DNA of 64,000 nt from assembly GCA_951799445.1 (NCBI GenBank), contig OX637295.1:6076001-6140000 (forward strand), given 5' to 3'. This stretch comes from Pseudisothecium myosuroides (taxonomy: Eukaryota > Streptophyta > Bryopsida > Hypnales > Lembophyllaceae). The position numbers were made by a program, and so were the translations under genes. Within the stretch, counting starts at the first letter, position 1. Each line of letters opens with the position of its first letter. Below the pieces are notes generated by a model. That model saw only the letters and a list, made by a program, of their open reading frames with translations. It was not told the DNA's origin and ran no database searches. Below are positions 1-12,010 of this stretch, in pieces.

Positions 1-799
1 AGCTTTCGGTTTCTATCACACTTGAAGAGTAGTTTGCGTAGGAAAGGTGGCACCCGTAGTACAAGATCTTGGGTGTTAGTAATAGAGAAGTGAGGGAAAT
101 CCATCTGGGAGTTTAGGGTTTGACTCATCCGTTAGAATTGGCTGTGGAATGTTGGTAGTGTACTTTTGTAGAGGTGTGTGTGAAGAGTACCAGTTTCACT
201 ATAAGTGCAGACATGGGGACGCGTTCAGTGTTTCAAGTTTAGGGTTAAGCTAGAGGACAGGATTTGCGTCACTTTAAGCATTTTAAGCAATTTTTTAGGA
301 TTGTGAGTTTTTCGAGATTACTGGAGAGCTCTGGAGAGATCACTGTGGGTACTAGAGGCAAGCCTTTTTAGATCAAGTTTTAGTCAATTTGTGTGAATTA
401 GTTGTGCAAATTCAGGATGAGAAGTTGTAGACCACTATTATTGGCAATAGACAACCCCATTTCCATTCAAAGATGAGTGGGGATTTACATTTAGCAAATT
501 CGTGTTGCTATTTAGTCCAGCTATTAAGTGTATTAGTAGATCAGTTGCCGTCGGTAACAGGGGTGAGTAAAAGAGACGGAATCTGGTTCCAAATGGCTTG
601 CACAAGGATTAGTTTAACATTGCAACCCCTACATGTGGCCAGATACATTTCAGTAATCTGAGTAGAGCACGTACGCTAGTTTTTGATGAAGGAAATGTTC
701 GCATGAACCCTAAACCCTGATGTTGGGTTTGCATCAATCTTCGGGGGCATCACAAGGGGTCACTCCCTGTATTGAAGGAGCTTGATTTTTGAGTTGCAG
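1..799 (+). other. 5' part of permease gene, probably intronic; repeat copy 1
   Basis: No convincing coding exon is visible. Because the first recognisable exon of the permease begins at an acceptor at 798-799, this stretch is probably an intron. Positions 1-46 are open in one frame and end at a GT with the right phase (one leftover base) to join that exon, but the residues do not resemble the family N-terminus, so I do not call them an exon. About 230-640 is the first of three diverged copies of one repeat; the others are near 1085-1480 and 1765-2150. The true first exon may lie before the window. Confidence 0.4.
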
Positions 800-3786
800 G
801 GACATGGATGCACGCGGGATACCATCTGACGACAGCCATAGCCGGGCCATCTTTGCTCACCTTGCCTTATGCAATTCATTTCTTGGGATGGGGTCCTGGA
901 TTGCTGGCGCTCACGATCGGTGGGGCGGTCTCCAGTTACGCTTACTGCTTGTTGTCTAGAGTGTTGGAGCATTTTGCTTCCCAAGGCCAGCGATGCCTTC
1001 GGTTTCGAGATCTTTCCGAAGTTGTTATAGGTACGTGACGGGTGCACATAATTATGCAATTTATTATAACTTGCATCAAAAGATCTAAAGTAGAGGATAC
1101 TCCTTGTGTCACTTTAAGCATTTTAACATGTGTTGGAGTGTAATTTTTGGAATATATATTTAGATCTTTGGGTACAAGAGCCGAATCTGTTGAGATCAAG
1201 GTCTTCTTATTGTGTATGAATTTCTTACGTAATCAATCAAAGTGGGAGTGTAGACCGCTGTAAGTGACGGTAGATTACGCCACGTCAGTTTGAGAATCAA
1301 TGGCCATTATCTTTTACCCAAGTTGAGCTTACACGTCTTGCTAATTGAAGGCCAACCAAGCGTATGAAAAGATGAGATGCTGTTGGTAACAGGGATCAGT
1401 ATATGAGACAGAATCAGGTCCCTAACAGTATTAGTATCCTCTATCTTATGTCGAGTTTTAATTTTACTATGAAGCGAAGAGAGATCCGGTATTATATGGG
1501 CTGTTGGAATCTGGTTAATGAAACTTATGTTTGGGGCTTTGGCTGGCAGGAAAAGCATGGACGATGTATTTTGTGACACCGGTGCAGTTTGGAGTCTGTT
1601 TTGTGACCCTAATTGGAGTGATCCTGACTGGAGGTTATGGCTGCAAAGTGAGAATCTTAACCTCAATTTCATTGCTGTAGCAACTGTGCTCAGATTATGG
1701 GAAAATTGCCCACTGCTTTTCCTGTCCTTGCCTCCATGCATTCTTTTAACAGTTTGAAGATATTTTCGAGTGCTAAGGTCAACGATACTTTTTGCATTAG
1801 TCCAAGTATTTTAACATATGTAGGAGTGTGATTCTTGGGAGATCATTATAGTGTTAGTTTTGTTAAGAGATCTTTGAGTACAAGACCCAAGGCGTTTGAG
1901 ATTAATTTTTTATCACTCTGCATGGATCTCTTACGGAATATCAAAGTGGGAGGTTTTGAACCACTATAATTGACAGTAGGCAAGACCATGGATCAGTGAC
2001 TTTACACATTTAGCCAAGTCATGCTAAGAATTCCAAACAGCTGTGTGGATACATGGTAATAGAGGCCAGCAGAGGAGTCGAAATCTGGTCTCTATCAGAT
2101 TTAGTATCTTCTACCGTGCAGACACCAGAAACCGAGATTTTAATGCCGTTGTTCACTTGTGGATGCAGTTAATATATCAGGGTCTAGTTCCAGATGGCCC
2201 AATTCAGCTGTGGGTATTTGTGGTCGGTTTTGGTGCTGTGATGATGATTCTAGCGCAACTGCCGTCCTTTCATTCACTGCGATACATAAGTCTCGTTTCC
2301 CTCGTCTTGTGCTTGACATACAGTACTTGCGCGGTGGCCGGATCCATTATTGCAGGTCTGGAACTTCTCAAAGCAACCCCACTGCATGTTGGAATTTGCC
2401 CAAACTTATGAACTTTATGTTCAACGGATTTTTAGTGTACTCCTATGTTCAATCAATTTCTCGTTCCATGCGTAGTGTACGTTCGTGAACTGACAATGTC
2501 CATGCTCCTCTGCAGGCTATAACCCAAACGTTCCCCCCAAGCACTACAGCGTTGAAGGCAGTCCCATTCACAAAACTTTTGGAGTCTTCACAGCTCTATC
2601 AGTTATGGCTGGTGTATATGGTGTGGCTCTCATTCCTGAAATACAGGTATATTTTCTTTCCAGTGACAAAATGAGTGCCTAAATGGCCCAAAGTGGTCAC
2701 TTCCATATCTATAGGAGTTAAAATAAATCATTTAAAAGCTACTACTTAGCTTTGAAAGTATTTTGAATCTCATTTTGGGCTTCCGCGACAGGCAACGGTG
2801 GCGCCACCTGTAACTGGGAAGATGGAGAAGGGGATTGCATTGTGCTACTCAGTTGTGTTTGTCACCTTCTACCCTGTGGCCATCTCTGGCTACTGGGCAT
2901 TCGGTAATCAAGCCCAAGGCAACATTTTCGACAACCTAGTTCCTGATGACGGGCCAGACCTCCTGCCACAATGGCTGGTGGGCATTGCAAGTATCGCCAT
3001 CGTCGTACAACTCCTTGCCATTGGTTTGGTAAGTATCTACAATGCCCTTGTGTCAAACCATGCTAGAAGCTAACAAGATAGTGACCTTTCGGACGAGAGA
3101 CCTTTTGTCCTGGGTAGCCTTTGAATAGATTATAAGTGGAGTAATTGTTTCTAATAATTACATATTTAGAATGTACTGAATAAGAAAATTTAAAGAGTTA
3201 GAGACTACTTACGCTATTACTCACTCATATGAGTAAAACTTTGAAACTTTACAACTTCTCCTTAAGATATCCAAATAATGCGTATTTTACCGTGTTAGAA
3301 TCTTCTAGAAGATGCGGATAAGAATCATATTGACGTAAGTATATTCCATTCTTAAACGAGAAACCACTCAGAACAGCTGAAATTGACAGGAATGGGTGGG
3401 TGCAGGTATATGTCCAACCCATATATGAGGTTTTGGAAAGTAAAACCGCAGATGTCCGAGAAGGCAGATACAGTTTCCGAAACGTGGCCCCTCGTCTGGT
3501 GGTCCGATCTCTTTACTTGGCCGTTGCCACGGTGCTGGGAGCCATGCTTCCGTTCTTTGGAGACATTGTTTCGCTGATAGGGGCGTTTGGATATACGCCT
3601 CTGGACTTCGTTCTGCCCATGCTGTTCTACCAGCTGGTGTTCAAACCTTCCAGACGAACCAAGATTTTCTGGTTAAACTGGACCATCATTGTGGTGTTTT
3701 CCATCGTTGGGGTGATGGGCTGCATAGCTTCGTTTCGGAGCATCGTCATGAATGCAAGTACTTATCATCTGTTTGCAAACGTCTGA
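800..3786 (+). CDS. GABA transporter-like amino-acid permease (AAAP family), 5'-partial
   Basis: Six exons join in frame: 800-1030, 1550-1647, 2169-2355, 2516-2646, 2792-3028 and 3406-3786 (420 residues plus stop). The protein matches the plant GABA transporter (GAT1) type of the amino acid/auxin permease family. Such proteins are proton-coupled plasma-membrane importers of GABA and related amino acids with about ten membrane helices. Visible family signatures are [22 protein letters not shown] at the start (the family usually has WHCGFHLTT), [62 protein letters not shown] and [13 protein letters not shown], ending HLFANV. Arabidopsis GAT1 has about 450 residues, so roughly 30-40 N-terminal residues are missing. 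All introns are GT-AG. Exact substrate cannot be told from sequence; other AAAP subfamilies fit less well. Confidence 0.9.
1085..1480 (+). repeat. Intronic repeat copy 2
   Basis: This lies in the intron between 1030 and 1550. It shares blocks in the same order with 230-640 and 1765-2150: a CTTTAAGCATTTTAA-like block, a 'ttgggtacaaga' block, a 'gagatcaa' block, 'tcttacgtaatcaatcaaagtgggag', and a 'gacagaatcaggtccctaacagtattagtatc' block. Identity is patchy, so the copies are old. Confidence 0.6.
1765..2150 (+). repeat. Intronic repeat copy 3
   Basis: This is the third copy of the repeat, in the intron between 1647 and 2169. The order of blocks matches copy 2: ATTTTAACATATGTAGGAGTGTG, then 'tctttgagtacaagac', 'gagatt', 'tcttacggaatatcaaagtgggag', and 'aatctggtctctatcagatttagtatctt'. 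It ends close to the acceptor at 2167-2168. Confidence 0.6.
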
Positions 3787-4684
3787 AATCGGCATGCAAC
3801 GACGATTCATTCATCCACTGAAGCGCAGAAAGGAAAAATCTAGAGCCAAACCAACTGCAAGGATATTGCATGAAAAAATCTGCAGCAACGGCCTTCATGT
3901 CATTGGGTTAATGGAAGAAGACGATGAGGCTTCTAACTAAGGATGGTCTTCAACCAATTAGTCACCAAAGGTAACAACTCTGCGCTATGATTTTTGGATT
4001 GACACTAGAAGGGAAAATTTCGTCATTAGTGGGGTTCAGACCTTTGCAATGAAGTGCATCTTTAACTACAATTTCTGCTCCTGATATCTAAGAAACTCTC
4101 GACTGGGCTAGATGTCCTTATTGTTGATTCACTTCAATGCAAAGGTCTGAATTCACCCTCTATTGGCGAGGTCCACGATTCAACGTGGGGACAAAGTTAA
4201 GAAGGATGTAAATTGTTTGTTTACAGTAACTCTTCTGATTCGTTCTTGTCGGTTCTCTTTTTGTTTTGAGCAATAGCTTCAGGATATTTGGGATTCAAAT
4301 ATCCCATGTTTAATAGAATTAAAGCTGCAGCTTATGTCGAACATCAGCGTGTAAATGTCATATTTCTTATGTGAAGCTCTCTGTATTTGTATAACCAGGC
4401 TCTTTGTATGCCATTTTTGGATTTCTTTGGGTTGCTGCTGACGTGAAAGTTGAGCTCCTTCACAAGATGATTCCTCATGATATTGTGTGGACAGCAAAAG
4501 AGGACTCTCCTTACACGAGTATACTGAGAACTCTCTATCATCCTAAGTGACCAAAGTGCTTCTGAATACAAAGGAGTTTTGTGGTGGGTGTTTAACCATG
4601 AAAGGACGGGCCCATGACCACTTACAATCTCTCTGTTTACTGTCAATTTGCAACTTACAATCTCACTCTATTTGTTGCCAACTA
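3787..4684. other. 3' region of permease gene, no further gene seen
   Basis: This follows the permease stop codon and should contain its 3' UTR. Apart from the hairpin at 4021-4170 I recognise nothing coding; the open frames here lack any family similarity. Confidence 0.5.
4021..4170 (+). repeat. Imperfect hairpin, ~40-bp arms
   Basis: Arms at 4021-4060 and 4127-4170 are inverted copies, with a core (TTCAGACCTTTGCAATGAAG) that pairs with one mismatch. The loop is about 65 bases. The size and arm length are like a plant microRNA precursor, but an old MITE fold would look the same. Confidence 0.5.
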
Positions 4685-5417
4685 CTCCCTCTGTCCCACT
4701 AAAAACCTCCAAATTTCTTTCCCATGAGGGATTAACTGTATTTTTAGTATTTGCACCAGAGATGCATGCATTCAAGAAGCAATAACCCATTCTCCAAATC
4801 TTTGCAAAATTTGCAGTTGAAACATTGTGATTTAGACACCCAAAATCCACGTGGTTTTAGTCATATTTGAGCACAATTTGTGGATGCTGCCGGCAGTTCA
4901 TAAATAGACAATTTTCAGGAAACCTGGCCCACAGGTAGATTGGCTTCAGGAATTGCCGCTTGGATCCACGAATGCATCCCTTGACTTCAAGAAGTGTTGC
5001 TTTGGATCAAAAGTTCATGGTTACGAGGACAGGCACCCAGTCCCACTGCCACCCTTTCGCGCGCGTACTAAGCTATGTTTGCATTTCAGCAAAGTTAACT
5101 TGTGGTCGCTGCGAAGTGTATCTCGCTCACTACCACCCCCTCGCTCAGTGTTGCATCACCGAGCTACGTTTCACAGACTTGTATGAAGTTGTGCGAAGCA
5201 AACCCTTGATTGTTTGGTACAGACACAAGGTCTCACACGATCTGATGGAATAGAGATTGGAGTATGATAGATTGGGTTTGAGATCTATGCAAAATTTGCC
5301 CCCATGTTGTCGTTCAACATGGGCCACGCTTATTGAGTGGTCGAAATCAGGAAACAAAGGTTTTTAGTGGGACACTAACAAAGCCTGATTTGGAGGTTTT
5401 TAGTGGGACAGAGGGAG
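4685..5417. mobile_element. Stowaway-type MITE (Tc1/mariner-like), 733 bp
   Basis: The ends are perfect 30-bp terminal inverted repeats starting CTCCCTCTGTCCCACTAAAA, and both flanks carry a TA (4683-4684 and 5418-5419), the target duplication of Tc1/mariner-class elements. The CTCCCTCYGT terminus is the established Stowaway signature. A second copy of the subterminal sequence lies just inside the right end, near 5359-5378. No transposase frame is visible, so the element is non-autonomous. Confidence 0.88.
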
Positions 5418-5419
5418 TA

Positions 5420-5770
5420 TGTATGAATGAAATTTTTTATATTTGTTCTTCAGAGATGGAATTACATGTCTTCTATAAGTCATAATCATAAAAAATTTAA
5501 ATCTTTTTTTGAAAATTTAAATTCTTGTGAAGAAAAAGTGAAGAAAATTCATATCAAAAACTCCAAAATATGCTCATAAAATCTGAAATTTTCACCATTG
5601 ATTTATATTACAATGTATAACATCATGGTAGAAACCAAAGTAGTTCCATGTCATTCTAAAATTATAAAATCAACAAACCATGGTGGTAAGCTCAAAGTTC
5701 AAACTGTAGTAAAATATTGAATTTTAAGAATTTTAAGGATTTTTCAATTGGAGTAGAAACTAAGCTTGAT
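5420..5770 (-). repeat. Dispersed repeat 'X', uninterrupted copy
   Basis: Read on the minus strand, this matches the sequence that flanks the nested MITEs at 53.93-54.19 kb and 55.09-55.25 kb. Shared blocks include GAATGACA(C/T)GGAA, ACCATGATGTT, ATGGTGAAA and AAGACATGTAATTCCATCTCTGA. It directly abuts the right end of the Stowaway MITE. It serves as the empty-site reference for the 54-kb insertion. Confidence 0.6.
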
Positions 5771-7729
5771 AAACTTCATTTGAAATTTGAGAAAGAGAAT
5801 TTTCATGGGTAAAAGGAGAGAAAAGAGTAAGAAGTAGCTAAAATACACTATATTAAGAGAGATCCATGGATTAAACATCTTCTTTTGAAAAGTCAGTAAT
5901 TTCATATTGAGGAAATATACATTAGTATTAAGTGAAAATGCATTAAAAAAACTTTCTTAAAAAAAAGTTGGATGAAAAAAGGATTTTTTCCATCCTACAG
6001 TCCTACCTAAAGTCATGCAAAGGACACAAAATGCTGTCAACATTGTTTCAAGGTTAATGTTGTGACAATTTCTGTTAGCAAAAGAATGCAACATTTTCAA
6101 TTTCAACCATTGCAAACTCTAAATTTTAGTACTATAATTTTTTAATCAATCATAACAAATATGATAGTTTTATTTATATAAAATATATCTTACAAAATAC
6201 AAAATATTATTATTTTCATAATATACTAGTAGTCCATATGTATGTTAATTAATAGTTCCCAATTGCACATATAAAATGAAATAGTAGAGTAGTCAAAGAA
6301 CATAGGATCTTTGTTTGCAAGGTTAAAATGGAAACTCACATGCAAAGATAAATTTTAACCAAAATTCTCAACTAATGGCAAATCTTGGAATAAAGTAGTT
6401 GCAAGAATATTAAGAACTTTAGGACTAGAAAGCTTTTTTTGATGTCCTTTAGTTGTTCTTTATTCCAATATTTTCTATACCTCTCTTGCATAACTCAAAC
6501 TGCTCTACATGCTACTCCATTTTTGAATTTGTACTTTATATATGACAATTGCTTCCACAACAAATCTATACAAGGAATTAGAGGAATAGTTTTTAATCTC
6601 ATCTCAAACTTAAGCTACTTCTATTAATTAGAACAAACATTTTTGAGAACTACACAAAGATAATATTTGGTCTTTCAATCTTGCTAAATATTTCACTTCC
6701 TTCATCACATTGTAAGGAACTTATAAATCTTGATAATAATATACACCCAAGTTTATATGTGGTATTAGTGATTCAATAAAATAGAAGTAAATTATTAAAT
6801 TTTCACTCATTCAATAATTGAATGATTTTAAACCAACAATTGATTCTTTAGCCTTATTTTTTTTAAATGCATTAAAAAATCATACATGAATATTGATAAT
6901 TGAAATATTAAAATTGAACATAATTTTGCAACCTTTGATCCAAATTCTATGAAATTTGTCTTGTTTTCAAAACACTCATTATGTGCATATATATGTAAAA
7001 TTCCAAGTGTTACATCAAAAAAATTGAGATCACAATTACTTGTCCAAAATTGATAAAAGCCCAAAAAACACCCCTCGATTGAGGGATTAAATTGCCTAGT
7101 TATTTGTTGGATGTTACTAGAAGTCCAATAAAAATGTTAAGTTCTTTTCAGTTTATGCAATTTTTGGACATCATATAAATTAACAATGAATTTCAAAAGA
7201 GTGCAAAAATAGGTATATCTAAAAGCAACCTTTGAATGTCATAAATAGAAATTATATATTTTAGGCATAAATATATATATGGATCAATTTTAGAAAAGAA
7301 TTACAATTAGACCTAGTCACCTTAAGTCCAATCAAATTTGTAGAATTACAAAAATCATTAAGATTTATATAAGACTGTCTATAAAATTACAAAGAGTATT
7401 ATTTGAGTGTCATTTTTGTTTTTAACTTACTTATATCATCTTACAAATCTTTACAATTTCACTTCCACCTCCAATGGTGAAGTAGAGGAATTTGTATATT
7501 AGAAATTTTTCAATTAAAATAAAGAATGTTTTTCCAATGGTCCCCATCCCTCATTGAAATTCTTAAAAAAAGATTATGTAAGTATGTAATAGGAAATCAT
7601 TGATATTATAAAATATGATATGAATTAAATATGTGAAAGCTTTGAATAAACTAAGAGCAATCGGTTAGAATTTTATTAAACCCTAAGTCCCAAAGTCTTC
7701 TTGGGGGACACGTAGGATATTGAGTAGGA
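5771..7729. other. AT-rich intergenic stretch
   Basis: Very AT-rich DNA with only short chance frames. I see no gene, no clear terminal repeat and no array here. Confidence 0.5.
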
Positions 7730-8480
7730 TCTTCTAACCTCAATTTTTAATATGATTTGTGAAACTTTTTTTAGAGATAGGAAAACACATAAGCTTTTGG
7801 TGAATATGATTTTCATTTCAACTAGTGCCCTAGAGCAAAAGTTATACCACCCTAAGCCCCAAAAGCAGTTTGCCTAGTAGTATATAGAACTACAAAAAAT
7901 TGAAATTAAAATTTAAAAAATTAGTTTCATATAGATTACTCCGTATATTTTTGTCTAGTGCATGGAAAGTTCTAATTCATTCCATTTGGATTAGTGATGT
8001 CAAAGTTGTAGACCTTTTTTTTTGTAGGCAATCATAATGTATTGAATTTGTTTTTGAATTCAATTGTCACAACTTTATTTTTTTTAAAAGGGTCCCACAA
8101 GATTCAATTCACTTGCTAGAAGAATCTCACTATCGGGATCAATCTCTTCAATTCCACTTTAGAGCGATTAAAAATTTACTTTTTCCATCGGACTCATATC
8201 TACTTCTACTTAACAATTTTTTAAAGAATAAAAATCAAGTTGATTTTTGAATTTTTTGTCTAGATTTTCAACTCAATTCTCCACTATGAAGATTTTTTAC
8301 CTAAAAAACTTTGTAGTGTAATATTCAAAGTTAAAAGGATTCAAAGTCTTATATTGTAGTCATGCAAGGTGAAAAAAATATTTGTTTTCTTTACTTTACA
8401 TGCACATATCTTACAATGTATGTGATTAAAATTCTTGGAATTTCTTCCATACATTTCCATACTATTTTAGTACAAGATTC
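7730..8480. repeat. Dispersed repeat 'R', copy a
   Basis: Blocks here recur in the same order at 11.43-12.01 kb and 55.59-56.42 kb and more weakly at 44.64-45.37 kb. They include 'gaaactttttttagagatagaaaa', 'attcattccatttg', 'actagaacaatctcaccattgggat', 'tctacttctacttaacaattttt' and 'acatatcttacaat'. No transposase is visible. It may be an old non-autonomous transposon body. Confidence 0.55.
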
Positions 8481-8617
8481 TATGGCAACTCGATATGTTG
8501 TGTCATTCTACAAGGCTAATAGTAGGTGTCGTAAACTACAAGTACTAGAGTACACATACATATCCAAAAATAAATCCACATTGTAGTAAGGCATAAATGA
8601 ACAACCATCCAACCATC

Positions 8618-9300
8618 CATTTGTATAATTCTGTTGAAAATTGAAAATGATATGGGAATTTGAGTGATATAGCCGAAACCCTCATGTGTGATAGTCCAAA
8701 CATCCAGAAGTGCTCATTTGATGTTTTGGGGCCATTAGGGTGCATATTTAGTGTTATAAACACTAGAAATTGTTGTAGCTTTCCAAAAACTACAAAATTG
8801 TCAAAAACTGCCAAACATTGAGAAAGTTATGGCATTTTGAAATTTGGCAATGAGGTTTGTTTTTGGAGGTATTTTTGGTGGTTTTGTTGATGTTTTTCAA
8901 GAATTGATAGCTTGGCAAAACAAGAGAGACGAAGACCGGTTGACTTTTAGAAGTTACTGGACCATTTACAATAATAATTTTAGATTTTATTAAATCAATT
9001 ATTGAAATAACTTTTAGAAAGTTACAACAATAATTATTGGGATAATTTTCAAAATTACTAGCATAATTACTAAGATAATTTTGACAATTTTGATCATTTT
9101 GTTTGGCAATTTTTGACAATTTTGTAGTTTTTGGAAAGCTACAACAATTTCTAGTGTTTATAACACTAAATATGCACCCTAATGGCCCCAAAACACCAAA
9201 TGAGCACTTCGGGATGTTTGGACCCTCACACACAAGGATTTTGGCTATTTCACTCAAACTCCCATATCTTTTTCAATTTTCAATGGAATTGTACAAAATG
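8618..9300. repeat. Inverted repeat, ~200-bp arms
   Basis: The arms at about 8618-8818 and 9098-9300 are inverted copies with high similarity, separated by about 280 bases. Mirror-image open frames arise on the two arms (minus strand left, plus strand right), both reading FDNFVVFGKLQQFLVFITLN; this follows from the symmetry and does not indicate genes. Confidence 0.75.
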
Positions 9301-9975
9301 AGTTGGTCTCGGATCCTTACACTCAAGAGCTTCTTCCCAGTTCTTTTTGGCAACCTCCTAAGCCCTTTAAGACCCTCCAACTCCAAATCAACACCTTCAA
9401 CACTCAAAACTTCAAAATTGCAACTGTCATCGCTTTTGCACGTTATCATCAACACAACCAATGCCAAAACAATATTGTAACTTCTCCAGTCTCTCTATTG
9501 CTCTAACATCAGCACCTAGAGCATTCTCTTCAAGTAATAAGCATCCAAAATACTCCCAAATGCTTCTACTATATTTCAATAGGACTAGACTTGCACATAA
9601 ATTGAAGTATATAAGGAGAAACCTCAAATTAAGTTAATTGACAACATCGTCATCATCTACAAACAATCCTCAAAGCATACCATCTCCTAAAATTCCATGA
9701 AACCTTCATACACAAGACTTAAAGAGAATGAAAGGGAAAGATGTTTGGCCTTGGGTTTTAAGCAACCCTTCCCGCCTCCAAATATCCTTATTCACACCTC
9801 CAAATAGCCTCTAAACACTAGTTTAGCCTCTCAATGGCCAGTACATGGTCATTTTGGCTATACTAAGTCTACAAACACCCCTTAACATGCATTATAGAGC
9901 CCAATAGCTAACTATCACCAAATAACATGATAGATATGCAAAAAAATTTAATTTTCAAAGTTTTTTATCTTCAAT
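9301..9975. other. Intergenic, nothing recognised
   Basis: This stretch is somewhat less AT-rich than its neighbours, with a few overlapping short frames. No family similarity or repeat structure is evident. Confidence 0.4.
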
Positions 9976-10238
9976 AGAGTTATTCGTAAAGTCCTCCCTA
10001 GTTTGGGCAGAACTTTTTCTGAAATTGAGAAGGCAACTATAGTTGAAGTGTCAAAAAATTTTGCAAGATACTTATGACACACAACCTCAAAAGTGGGGAC
10101 CAAACTTTTTTAGGCACCATTTTGATGGAAAAATAAGTTTCATACCCACTTTTATTCCGACTTTTTTAACTCAACCGGCTTTTTCACAAAACTCACGGGT
10201 TTAAACCCTAGTTTAGGGTACTTTACGAATAACTCTAA
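9976..10238. mobile_element. Mutator-like MITE with 10-bp target duplication
   Basis: The ends are inverted repeats of about 17 bp (AGAGTTATTCGTAAAGT). The 10-bp direct repeat TATCTTCAAT lies immediately outside both ends (9966-9975 and 10239-10248). A 9-11 bp duplication is typical of Mutator-superfamily insertions. The element is about 263 bp with no coding capacity. The right edge could shift by two bases. Confidence 0.7.
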
Positions 10239-10248
10239 TATCTTCAAT

Positions 10249-11429
10249 AAAAATGGTAGTTTTGAATGGTTGTTGATGAAAAAAAGACCTTGAGACTTTA
10301 GGGATTAAAAAAAATTAATCTTTACTAATAAACCACTCCTTATTAACTTTGAAAAAAATCTTGTTGATTTTATTTAATTGTAACTTTGTCAATTGCATTC
10401 ATTTAAAACTAGAAGTACAAAAGTAAGACCATTTCTTCATTGTATTTACATATGTAAATAAAGTAGAAAAGAAAGAGGTTAGTAGAAGATAGGATAACAA
10501 TTTTTTTTTAAATCTAATTTAGGATTACATAAATGATTTGGCACTTAAATTAATTGAATTTGTTTCATATTTTTCCACTTCTTTGCTTTAGACCAACTTC
10601 TTTTCATACTCCTAAATTTAATCTCTATAACTCATTGACTATTATGAGTAGTATTTTTAGTTCATCGAACGTGTCTTTATAAATATATATATATGTATAT
10701 TTATTTATTTTTTGCAAAGAAAAATCAATAGTTTGTGTAAATTGACATTTGATTTTTTAGAACTATGGTATAAAACCATCAACTATTTAATATTCCATCT
10801 TTGCAACATACCTTGAGTTCAACATACCTTCAGTTCAACATACCTTGTAATTTGTTAAATACTAACTTAATTTAAATGCACCTAATTGCAATTCCTATTG
10901 ATGCTTATCTTGTAAAAGAATTGTATATTAATTTTGAAGACAATGTAATCATTACACTTCCTAAAATAAATAGAAGGGATAGGCCGCCAAGGCCAATTTC
11001 AAGGGTCAATAAATCTACAACTTTAAGACAAAAGAAACTTCAAGTACATCTTGACACTCATAATCATCACTCCAAAATATAACATGCACATACATTTGCG
11101 CCAAAAAGAGACATTAATACTTCAATAAAAACTAAGTGACATACATATGTAGGACACGACATTCTACAAAAACCTAGTATCACCTTTGCCACACCACAAA
11201 GACAATACTTTGAAAATCCATAATTCACTAGCTATTTATTAGACATGTTATAGGTAATTAGAATACAACAAACTATAAGAATTCATGAGAGACTTGTGTC
11301 ACTTTTTGATACACCTACCAAAGACAATACTATGAAAATCCATAAACTACTAAATATTAATTAACCTTTAAAATCTCAAAATCCCTTTATAGGGCAAATG
11401 GAAAATTACGTAGGCTCATATTTTTAGCA
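10249..11429. other. AT-rich intergenic stretch
   Basis: No gene is recognised. A short direct repeat (AACATACCTTSAGTTCAACATACC) occurs near 10805-10850. The frame at 10876-11082 has no recognisable similarity. Confidence 0.4.
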
Positions 11430-12010
11430 TAATTTTTTGAAACTTTTTTCAAGATAGAAAAGTAGATTAATTTTCTAGGAATATATTTTATTTTTTAATA
11501 TGTACGCAGCAACAAGATAAAATTAATAAAATTTGGTCAGTACAAAAAAATTGAGAAAAAATTAACAAATTAAACTTGAAATTGAATTTTGAATTTTTTT
11601 CTTCATTGAACATATTTTTTTCTATTTGAAAATCTTTGACTCATTCCATTTGAATAAGTGAAGATAAAGCTATAAAAACATTTTGTTTTGTGGGCATTTA
11701 GAGCATTTTTGTTAAAAAATAACATATTGGCTTTGTTGTTCAATTCAATTTTTTCAATTTTTCAAGAAAATAGGTCCATAAGATTTGGTTTGTTTACTAG
11801 AACAATCTCACCATTGGGATATACAAATTTTTATTCCATCTTAGAACTATTAACAATATAGTTTTCTTTCCATATCTAATCTATTCCTACTTAACAATTT
11901 CTTAAAGGATGAAAATCAAGTTTTTTTAAAAGTAAATTTTTATTAAAATTTTCACCTGAATTTTTCAATATAGATTTTTTTAAATCTTATAGTCTTGTGT
12001 AGCAATGTGC
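11430..12010. repeat. Dispersed repeat 'R', copy b
   Basis: This matches copies a (7.73 kb) and c (55.6 kb): 'gaaacttttttcaagatag', 'gactcattccatttgaataagtg', 'actagaacaatctcaccattgggat' and 'ctattcctacttaacaatttcttaaa' occur in the same order. It is more diverged and shorter than copy c. Confidence 0.5.

Noticed and set aside
8790..9257. 155-codon minus-strand open frame
   Set aside because: It lies across the spacer and right arm of the inverted repeat, is Asn/Lys/Ile-rich as expected from AT-rich DNA, and resembles no family.
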